Source: Arthrobacter sp. DWC3 (GTDB lineage: Bacteria; Actinomycetota; Actinomycetes; Actinomycetales; Micrococcaceae). Taken from it: a DNA stretch of 64,000 nt. Below, piece by piece: positions 56,115 through 64,000 of the stretch. Each line of letters starts with the position of its first letter. Position 1 is the stretch's first letter. The stretch spans positions 124,001 through 188,000 of the forward strand of contig NZ_PJIP01000001.1 of NCBI RefSeq assembly GCF_002929375.1, written 5' to 3'. The notes under the pieces were generated by a model. The model did no database searches. It was not told the origin of the DNA and worked only from the letters and a program-made list of their open reading frames with translations. The position numbers were made by a program, and so were the translations under genes.

Positions 56115-57617
56115 GTGACCCCTGACGACACCCTCTCCCCGGACGACCTCAACGAGCAGATGCGCTTCCGCCTGCAGAAGCGCGCGGCCCTCCTCGACGC
56201 CGGGATGGAGCCCTACCCGGTCAAGCCGGAGCGGACCCACTCGCTCGCCGCGGTACGGGAGCAGTTCGCCGACCTCCCGACGGGCGAGTCGAGCGGACAC
56301 CGGGTGGCCGTCGTCGGCCGCGTGGTGTTCATCCGCAACTCGGGCAAGCTGTGCTTCGCCACCCTGCAGGAGGGCGACGGCACGAGGCTGCAGGCCATGC
56401 TCAGCCTCGCCGAGATCGGCGAGGACAGCCTCGCGGAGTGGAAGTCCCTCGTGGACCTCGGCGACCACGTGCAGGTGCACGGCGAGGTCATCAGCTCCCG
56501 CCGCGGCGAGCTGTCCGTGATGGCCGCCTCCTGGACCATGGCGTCGAAGGCCCTCCGCCCCCTGCCCACGCTGCACGCCGGCGTGAACGAGGAGACGCGG
56601 GTCCGCCAGCGCTACGTCGACCTGATGGTGCGCGAGGAGGCCCGCCAGATGGTCCGCACCCGCGCCGCCATCACCCGGACGCTGCGCGAGACGCTCAACC
56701 GGCACGACTACATCGAGGTGGAGACCCCTATCCTCCAGCTCGTCCACGGCGGCGCGACGGCCCGCCCGTTCGAGACGCACCTCAACGCGTTCGACCAGAA
56801 GATGACCCTCCGGATCGCGCTCGAGCTGTACCTGAAGCGCGCCGTGGTGGGCGGGATCGACCGCGTCTACGAGATCGGCCGGATCTTCCGCAACGAGGGC
56901 GTGGACTCCACGCACAGCCCCGAGTTCACCATGCTCGAGTGCTACGAGGCCTACGCCGACCAGTTCGTGATGGCGGAGCGCATGAAGGAGATGATCCTCG
57001 CCTGCGCGGACCTCCTGGGCTCCCGCACCATCGAGACCGCCAGGGGCACCATCGACCTCGACGGCGACTGGGCCTGGCTCGGCGTGTACCCCGGACTGTC
57101 CTCGGCCGTGGGGCAGGAGATCACGCCGGAGACGGGCGTGGAGGAGCTGCGGGCCGTCGCCGAACGCCACGAGGTGCCGCTGAACCCGGCCTGGGGCACG
57201 GAGAAGATGGTCCTCGAGCTGTTCTCCGAGATCGTCGAGCCCACCCTCCTGCAGCCGACGTTCGTCTACGACTACCCGCCGTCCGCCCAGCCGCTCGCAC
57301 GGCCCCACCGTGGGAACCCGCGCCTCATCGAGGCCTGGGACCTCATCATCGGCGGCATGGAACGCGGCACGGCGTTCTCCGAACTCATCGATCCGGTCAT
57401 CCAGCGCGAACGCTTGACGGAGCAGTCGCGCCAGGCGGCCGCCGGTGACGACGAGGCGATGCAGCTCGACGAGGACTTCCTCCGGGCCCTCGAATACGGT
57501 GCGCCGCCCATGGGCGGCATCGGCCTCGGAATCGACCGCCTCGTGATGCTTTTCACGAACGTCGGAATTCGCGAGTCGATACTCTTCCCCATTCTCAAGC
57601 CCGAGGCGGGTCAGTAG
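56115..57617 (+). CDS. lysS: Lysyl-tRNA synthetase (class II)
   Basis: The 500-residue class II enzyme charges tRNA-Lys. An N-terminal OB-fold binds the anticodon (VAVVGRVVFIRNSGKLCFATL near 60-80), motif 2 is YEIGRIFRNEGVDSTHSPEF near 258, and motif 3 is GGIGLGIDRLVMLFTN near 473. It belongs to the standard LysS rather than the LysX fusion type with an MprF domain. GTG 56115 follows the TAAACT box. In M. tuberculosis, coaX and panD intervene before lysS. Confidence 0.96.
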   Translation: MTPDDTLSPDDLNEQMRFRLQKRAALLDAGMEPYPVKPERTHSLAAVREQFADLPTGESSGHRVAVVGRVVFIRNSGKLCFATLQEGDGTRLQAMLSLAEIGEDSLAEWKSLVDLGDHVQVHGEVISSRRGELSVMAASWTMASKALRPLPTLHAGVNEETRVRQRYVDLMVREEARQMVRTRAAITRTLRETLNRHDYIEVETPILQLVHGGATARPFETHLNAFDQKMTLRIALELYLKRAVVGGIDRVYEIGRIFRNEGVDSTHSPEFTMLECYEAYADQFVMAERMKEMILACADLLGSRTIETARGTIDLDGDWAWLGVYPGLSSAVGQEITPETGVEELRAVAERHEVPLNPAWGTEKMVLELFSEIVEPTLLQPTFVYDYPPSAQPLARPHRGNPRLIEAWDLIIGGMERGTAFSELIDPVIQRERLTEQSRQAAAGDDEAMQLDEDFLRALEYGAPPMGGIGLGIDRLVMLFTNVGIRESILFPILKPEAGQ

Positions 57618-57619
57618 CC

Positions 57620-57817
57620 ATGGAATATGTGGCGGTCCTCCTGCCGTCCTTCTGCCTCGCCGTCCTCTTCTACTTCGTGATCAAGGCCATATTCAACGCG
57701 GACCGCGCGGAACGCGAGGCCATGGCGCGGGCGGAGGAATTGCAGGACGCCGAGGACGCGCGCAGGCGCGAATCATCGGACGGGAGAAAAGGGAATCCGG
57801 AAATGGATCCGGAATGA
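57620..57817 (+). CDS. Small single-pass membrane protein (65 aa)
   Basis: The ATG lies three bases after the lysS stop. Residues 3-26 form one hydrophobic segment, then an alternately charged helix (RAEREAMARAEELQDAEDAR) and a hydrophilic tail. It is probably anchored with the tail in the cytoplasm. The lysS stop-to-start spacing suggests co-translation. GC content is visibly lower than its neighbours, shared with the lsr2 leader. Family unknown; coding status rests on spacing and reading-frame quality. Confidence 0.65.
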   Translation: MEYVAVLLPSFCLAVLFYFVIKAIFNADRAEREAMARAEELQDAEDARRRESSDGRKGNPEMDPE

Positions 57818-57827
57818 AACTCCTCCT

Positions 57828-57856
57828 TTGACCTCGATTCAATTGTGGCCCATAAT
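57828..57856 (+). promoter_or_regulatory. Predicted lsr2 promoter
   Basis: TTGACC (57828-57833) and CATAAT (57851-57856) are separated by 17 bases, a near-consensus housekeeping promoter 43 bases before the GTG. The region is unusually AT-rich, as would suit self-binding by Lsr2. Confidence 0.7.
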
Positions 57857-57898
57857 CAATTGGGGGGCACCGATATCGAGGAAAAACAGGAGACCATT

Positions 57899-58234
57899 GT
57901 GGCGCAAAAGGTGAAGATCATTCTCGTCGACGACATCGACGGCGGCGAAGCCGATGAGACCGTGCGGTTCGGCCTGGACGGCGTGCAGTACGAGATCGAC
58001 CTCTCCGAAGCGCACGCCTCGGAACTCCGCGCCGCACTCGGCGACTACGTGGGCGCCGCGCGCCGCAGCAACTCCTCGAAGCAGCGCTCCGGCTCCGCGG
58101 GCGCGCCCGCGCCGTCGCGCAACCAGGAGGCGGCCCAGATCCGTGAGTGGGCGAGGGAGAACGGCTACGACGTCTCCTCCCGCGGGCGGGTCAACAGCGA
58201 GATCGTCGAGGCGTACCGCGCCGCCCAGCGCTGA
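57899..58234 (+). CDS. lsr2: Lsr2 nucleoid-associated xenogeneic silencer
   Basis: The 111-residue protein binds AT-rich DNA, bridges it and silences foreign genes, like H-NS. The N-terminal dimerisation domain opens AQKVKIILVDDIDGGEADETV. The C-terminal DNA-binding domain includes IREWARENGYDVSSRGRVNSEIVEAY with the AT-hook-like RGR. GTG 57899 is chosen for the AGGAGA five bases upstream. Length equals the M. tuberculosis protein (112). It sits between lysS and clpC exactly as Rv3597c. Confidence 0.97.
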   Translation: MAQKVKIILVDDIDGGEADETVRFGLDGVQYEIDLSEAHASELRAALGDYVGAARRSNSSKQRSGSAGAPAPSRNQEAAQIREWARENGYDVSSRGRVNSEIVEAYRAAQR

Positions 58235-58278
58235 CCACCCCCACCGGACGCCTGAGCGGAAGCCCTCCGGCGTTATCT

Positions 58279-58289
58279 CGCCTGTGGCG
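58279..58289. promoter_or_regulatory. ClgR-type operator upstream of clpC
   Basis: CGCCTGTGGCG fits the CGC-N5-GCG motif described for the activator ClgR in Corynebacterium. It lies about 48 bases before the start predicted from a TAGCAT -10 box (58320-58325). Confidence 0.55.
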
Positions 58290-58357
58290 AACACGCGCCC
58301 AAAGCACACCCCGGCCCCGTAGCATCGAAATACGCGTTAGCTAGGAGTGTGTTCCTC

Positions 58358-60865
<2,508 letters not shown>

Positions 60866-60879
60866 TACCGGTTCATCCC

Positions 60880-60916
60880 GGAAGAACCCGCCCTGGCCAC
60901 CAGGGCGGGTTCTTCC
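60880..60916 (+). terminator. Strong hairpin terminator after clpC
   Basis: A perfect 17-base-pair stem (60880-60896 with 60900-60916) with a three-base loop lies 14 bases after the stop. Confidence 0.85.
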
Positions 60917-61017
60917 GTTCACCGGCACCTCCGGCAGGATTGGGTGCCCACGGCAACAGGATTCCTCCGGTAGTGAACGGGCGGACGGGCTGCTGTGATC
61001 CGGGCCACAGGCGATGG

Positions 61018-61023
61018 TAGAGA
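61018..61023 (+). promoter_or_regulatory. Leaderless -10 box of the S9 peptidase gene
   Basis: TAGAGA is six bases before the ATG at 61030; no ribosome binding site lies between. Confidence 0.4.
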
Positions 61024-61029
61024 TGACGC

Positions 61030-63102
61030 ATGACCACTCCCTTCTCCTCGCTCGAGGACTTCGTCGCCCTGCCGCGCCTCAGCGGACTCGCCCTCAACAG
61101 GGAGGGCACGCGCCTCGTGACATCCGTGGCCACCCTGAACCCCAAGAAGACCGCGTACCGGACGGCGCTCTGGGAGGTGGACCTGGCGGGTGAGCGGCCC
61201 GCCCGGCGCCTGACCCGCAGCGCGGCCGGCGAATCGGGAGCCGCGTTCCTCGCCGGTGGGGACCTGCTCTTCACCTCGGCGCGGCCCGATCCGGAGGATC
61301 CCGAGGGTGAGAAGCGCACGGCGCTGTGGCGACTGCCCGCCGCCGGTGGGGAGGCGTCCCTGCTCCTCGCGCGCGAGGGTGGAGTGGCGGGCATCGCGAC
61401 GGCGGACGCGGCCGACGTCGTCGTCGTCACCGGCAATGCACTCACCGGCTCCGCGAACGAGGAGGACGACGCCGAGCGGCGCAAGGCGCGCACGGAGTCC
61501 GGCGTCGCCGCCATTCTGCACTCCGGGTACCCGGTGCGCTACTGGGACGCCGACCTCGGGCCGGACGAGCCCCGGTACTTCACGCTGCAGGATCCGGCCG
61601 GGGACGGCGACCACCCGCTCGAGGACCTCGTCCCGTCCCCGCGCGGAGGCCTCCGGGACGCCCACCCCGTGCTGACGCCCGACGGGTCGGTCCTCTTCAC
61701 CGCCCTCACCGTTCCCGAGGAGCGCGGCTCCCAGCGCACCGTCCTGGCCCGCGTGGACCTGGCGACGAAGGTCCTCACCGTCCTGCTCGACGACCGCGCG
61801 AACGACTACTCCCCGGGACCCGTCAGCCCGGACGGCCGGTTCCTCGCCGTCGTCCGGAACCGCCGCACCACCGCCGACCTCGCGCCGCACACCACCCTGC
61901 TCCTGCTCCCGCTCGACGGCGGCGACCCCATACCCCTGGCCGAGGACTGGGACCGGTGGCCCGCCCCCGCGGCATGGCTGCCGGACGGCTCCGCGCTCGT
62001 GGTCACCGCGGACGACGACGGCGCGTCGCCCGTGTTCGTCATCGACGTCGCCACGGGGACCGTGCGCCGGGTCACGGAGGACGCCGCGGCGTACTCCGAC
62101 GTCCGTGTTGCGCCGGACGGGATCACCGCCTACGCCGTCCGCAGCTCCTACCTGTTCCCCGCCGAGGTGGTCCGCATCGACCTCGCGTCGGGCGCCACCG
62201 AGCGCCTCGCGAACCCGGTCGAGCGCCCGGAGGTCCCGGGTACGCTGGAGCGCGTGGACTCCGTGGGCGAGGACGGACAGCCCGTGAGGTCCTGGCTCGT
62301 CCTGCCCGAGGGCGCCTCCGCCGACGCCCCGGTCCCGGCGCTGCTGTGGATCCACGGTGGGCCCATCGGCTCCTGGAACGCCTGGACGTGGCGCTGGTCG
62401 CCGTGGATCATGGCGGCCCGCGGCTACGCCGTGCTGCTGCCGGATCCTGCCCTGTCCACGGGCTACGGCCAGCACATGGTGGACCGCGGGTGGGGTCGAT
62501 GGGGCAGCGCCCCCTACACCGACCTCATGGCGGCCACCGACACCCTCGTGGCGCGCGACGACATCGACGAGACCCGCGTGGCCGCCATGGGCGGCAGCTT
62601 CGGCGGGTACATGGCGAACTGGATCGCCGGCCACACGGACCGCTTCTCCGCGATCGTGACCCACGCGAGCCTGTGGGCGCTGGACCAGTTCAGTCCCACG
62701 ACGGACGCGGCCTACTACTGGCAGCGGGAGATGACGCCCGAGGCGCTGCGCGAGAACTCGCCGCACCTGCACGTGGCGGAGATCGGCACGCCCATGCTCG
62801 TCATCCACGGCGACAAGGACTACCGGGTGCCCATCGGCGAAGGGCTGCGCCTGTGGTACGAGCTGCTGTCCGCGTCGAAACTGGCGGCGGACGACGACGG
62901 CCGCACGCCACACCGGTTCCTCTACTTCCCCGACGAGAACCACTGGATCCTCAAGCCCCAGCACGCGCGCATCTGGTACGGCGTGGTCGAGGCCTTCCTG
63001 GCCTCGCACGTGCTCGGGGAGGAGCGCGGGCTGCCCCCGGAACTGGGCCTGCAGGCAGGGCTGGGCGGGGACGGGCGGGGACGGACGGAGCCGGCTCGGT
63101 AG
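61030..63102 (+). CDS. S9-family prolyl oligopeptidase/acylaminoacyl peptidase
   Basis: The 690-residue serine peptidase has an N-terminal seven-bladed beta-propeller (about 1-420) and a C-terminal alpha/beta hydrolase domain. LLWIHGGPIGSWNAWTWRW near 437 is the oxyanion strand, S523 in MGGSFGGYMANWI is the nucleophile, HGDKDYRVP holds the aspartate and DENHWIL the histidine. There is no signal peptide, so it is cytoplasmic and probably removes dipeptides or acylated residues from short peptides. Confidence 0.93.
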   Translation: MTTPFSSLEDFVALPRLSGLALNREGTRLVTSVATLNPKKTAYRTALWEVDLAGERPARRLTRSAAGESGAAFLAGGDLLFTSARPDPEDPEGEKRTALWRLPAAGGEASLLLAREGGVAGIATADAADVVVVTGNALTGSANEEDDAERRKARTESGVAAILHSGYPVRYWDADLGPDEPRYFTLQDPAGDGDHPLEDLVPSPRGGLRDAHPVLTPDGSVLFTALTVPEERGSQRTVLARVDLATKVLTVLLDDRANDYSPGPVSPDGRFLAVVRNRRTTADLAPHTTLLLLPLDGGDPIPLAEDWDRWPAPAAWLPDGSALVVTADDDGASPVFVIDVATGTVRRVTEDAAAYSDVRVAPDGITAYAVRSSYLFPAEVVRIDLASGATERLANPVERPEVPGTLERVDSVGEDGQPVRSWLVLPEGASADAPVPALLWIHGGPIGSWNAWTWRWSPWIMAARGYAVLLPDPALSTGYGQHMVDRGWGRWGSAPYTDLMAATDTLVARDDIDETRVAAMGGSFGGYMANWIAGHTDRFSAIVTHASLWALDQFSPTTDAAYYWQREMTPEALRENSPHLHVAEIGTPMLVIHGDKDYRVPIGEGLRLWYELLSASKLAADDDGRTPHRFLYFPDENHWILKPQHARIWYGVVEAFLASHVLGEERGLPPELGLQAGLGGDGRGRTEPAR

Positions 63103-63105
63103 AGT
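63100..63105 (+). promoter_or_regulatory. Leaderless -10 box of the acetyltransferase gene
   Basis: TAGAGT lies seven bases before the GTG at 63113 and overlaps the end of the peptidase gene. Confidence 0.5.
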
Positions 63106-63112
63106 GGAACGG

Positions 63113-63622
63113 GTGACCGCACCCTTCACCATCCGCCGCGCCCGCACCTCGGACGTCCCCGCCATCAAGGCGCTCGTCGAGCCGCTCGCCCAGGAGCGCA
63201 TCCTGATGGCCAAGGAGACGGTGGCCTACTACGAGGGCCTGCCCGAGTTCCGCATCGCGGAGACCGACGGCGGGGAGGTGCTCGGCTGCGGGGCGCTGCA
63301 CATCATGTGGGAGGACCTCGCGGAGGTGCGCACCCTCGCCACGTCCCCCGCAGCCCGTGGGCGCGGCGTGGGGCACGCCCTCGTCGAGGAGCTGCTCGAG
63401 GAGGCCCGCGGCTTCGGGGTCAGCCGGGTGTTCTGCCTGACCTTCGAGGTGGGCTTCTTCCGCCGCCACGGCTTCGAGGTCATGGCGGACCAGTCCGCCG
63501 TGGATCCCGGGATCTACTCGGAGCTCCTGCGCTCCCACGACGAGGGTGTCGCGGAGTTCCTCGACCTGGCCCGGGTCAAGCCGAACACCCTGGGCAACAC
63601 GCGGATGATCAGGGAACTGTGA
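63113..63622 (+). CDS. GNAT-family amino-acid N-acetyltransferase (ArgA-like)
   Basis: The 169-residue GNAT protein opens FTIRRARTSDVPAIKALVEPLA and has the acetyl-CoA loop VRTLATSPAARGRGVGHALVEEL near 75-97 (Q/RxxGxG/A), then FFRRHGFEVM. Length and order resemble the short N-acetylglutamate synthases of actinobacteria (M. tuberculosis Rv2747), which begin arginine synthesis. No arg genes are nearby to confirm it. The start GTG 63113 is nine bases inside the longest open frame and is preferred because of the -10 spacing and family start. Confidence 0.85.
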   Translation: MTAPFTIRRARTSDVPAIKALVEPLAQERILMAKETVAYYEGLPEFRIAETDGGEVLGCGALHIMWEDLAEVRTLATSPAARGRGVGHALVEELLEEARGFGVSRVFCLTFEVGFFRRHGFEVMADQSAVDPGIYSELLRSHDEGVAEFLDLARVKPNTLGNTRMIREL

Positions 63623-63697
63623 GCGGGGCGACTGGCTTTCTCCAGATCACGGGGGATAAGGTAAGACCGCTTAGCATTCCTGTCGGGATGCGGGCAC

Positions 63698-63715
63698 GCC
63701 ACCGGATCCGGTGGC
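63698..63715. repeat. 18-base perfect palindrome in the csbD leader
   Basis: GCCACCGGATCCGGTGGC can form a nine-base-pair hairpin or bind a dimeric protein. It ends 29 bases before the csbD start codon. Confidence 0.6.
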
Positions 63716-63744
63716 CGTACTCCGAGCTGAAGGAGGTCCGATTC

Positions 63745-63921
63745 ATGGGACTGGATGACAAGATCGGCAACAAGGGCGAAGGCCTGGGCGGCAAGGTCAA
63801 GGAAGGCCTCGGCAAGGCGACCGGAGACGAGAGCCTCGAGGCAGAGGGCCACAAGGACCAGGCGACCTCGAAACTGAAGGACGCCGGCGAGAACGTCAAG
63901 GACGCGTTCAAGGGCCACTGA
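63745..63921 (+). CDS. CsbD-family stress protein
   Basis: The 58-residue hydrophilic protein matches CsbD: GLDDKIGNKGEGLGGKVKEG followed by KATGDESLEAEGHKDQATSK, with an amphipathic helical repeat and a Lys/Glu-rich composition. CsbD is under general stress control in Bacillus; function unknown. AAGGAGG lies seven bases before ATG. The 122-base leader has a palindrome, and an AT-rich GGATAAGGTAAG that may be a stress sigma -10. Confidence 0.88.
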   Translation: MGLDDKIGNKGEGLGGKVKEGLGKATGDESLEAEGHKDQATSKLKDAGENVKDAFKGH

Positions 63922-63960
63922 CCCGCCCCGGCCGCGCCCTTGGATCGAGCGGCCAGGCCA

Positions 63961-63997
63961 CCTGAGGGAGGCGCCCGTGACGGGCCCCTCCCTCAGG
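63961..63997. terminator. Hairpin terminator after csbD
   Basis: A ten-base-pair outer stem (63961-63970 with 63988-63997) encloses a second six-base-pair stem (63973-63978 with 63980-63985). It begins 40 bases after the csbD stop, close to the window edge. Confidence 0.7.
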
Positions 63998-64000
63998 CGT

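Overview
The window is about 70% GC, with G/C-rich third positions, many GTG starts and densely packed operons. It reads as chromosomal DNA of a high-GC actinobacterium. Protein style and gene order (for example AccD3-like carboxyltransferase, PGPGW and DUF3180 proteins, Lsr2, ClpC) fit the Micrococcaceae, close to Arthrobacter; that genus-level placement is an inference from gene content, not a computed match. I see no insertion sequence, prophage, CRISPR array, tRNA or rRNA gene.

Layout. 0-4 kb: a non-homologous end-joining locus, with Ku (cut by the window edge) diverging from an SRPBCC protein and a three-domain LigD. 4-10.6 kb: phosphoketolase, a MatC-type carrier, a CaiB-type CoA-transferase and a fused carboxyltransferase. 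10.6-15.8 kb: an alarmone-synthetase-like protein, a secreted lipoprotein esterase, and a reverse-strand operon (ring-cleaving dioxygenase, carboxylesterase, PEP-mutase-family protein) that resembles the quinone-detoxification mhq genes. 15.8-20.5 kb: a sugar kinase, a YbhB protein, a HAD phosphatase, a glycerophosphodiesterase and a flavin disulfide reductase. 20.5-21 kb: the only long gap, holding two strong hairpins and an orphan LacI-type operator. 21-33.4 kb: metabolic genes (aminoglycoside-phosphotransferase-like kinase, NCS2 permease, SDR, aldehyde dehydrogenase, phosphoglucomutase, glycerate kinase, acyl-CoA synthetase, peptide transporter, amidase). 33.5-41.3 kb: rhodanese, pheA, topoisomerase IB, an acidic repeat protein, a lipid kinase, serS, a Cof phosphatase, a SatD-like regulator and an unknown protein.

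41.4-60.9 kb is a conserved actinobacterial housekeeping block, collinear in gene order with Mycobacterium tuberculosis Rv3628 to Rv3596c: ppa, dacB, a zinc metalloprotease, tilS, hpt, ftsH, folE-folP-folB-folK, a DUF3180 protein, two PH-domain membrane proteins, a DUF2520 protein, panC, lysS, lsr2 and clpC. panD and coaX, present between panC and lysS in M. tuberculosis, are missing here. The fol genes are tightly overlapped and make tetrahydrofolate precursors. ftsH and clpC are the main AAA+ proteolysis genes, and lsr2 is the nucleoid protein. The window closes with an S9 peptidase, an ArgA-like acetyltransferase and a CsbD stress protein.

Regulation visible in the sequence: at least seven genes have a TANNNT-like -10 box 6-8 bases before the start codon, the arrangement of leaderless transcripts. 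clpC has a CGC-N5-GCG box matching the ClgR motif, and lsr2 has a near-consensus -35/-10 promoter with 17-base spacing.
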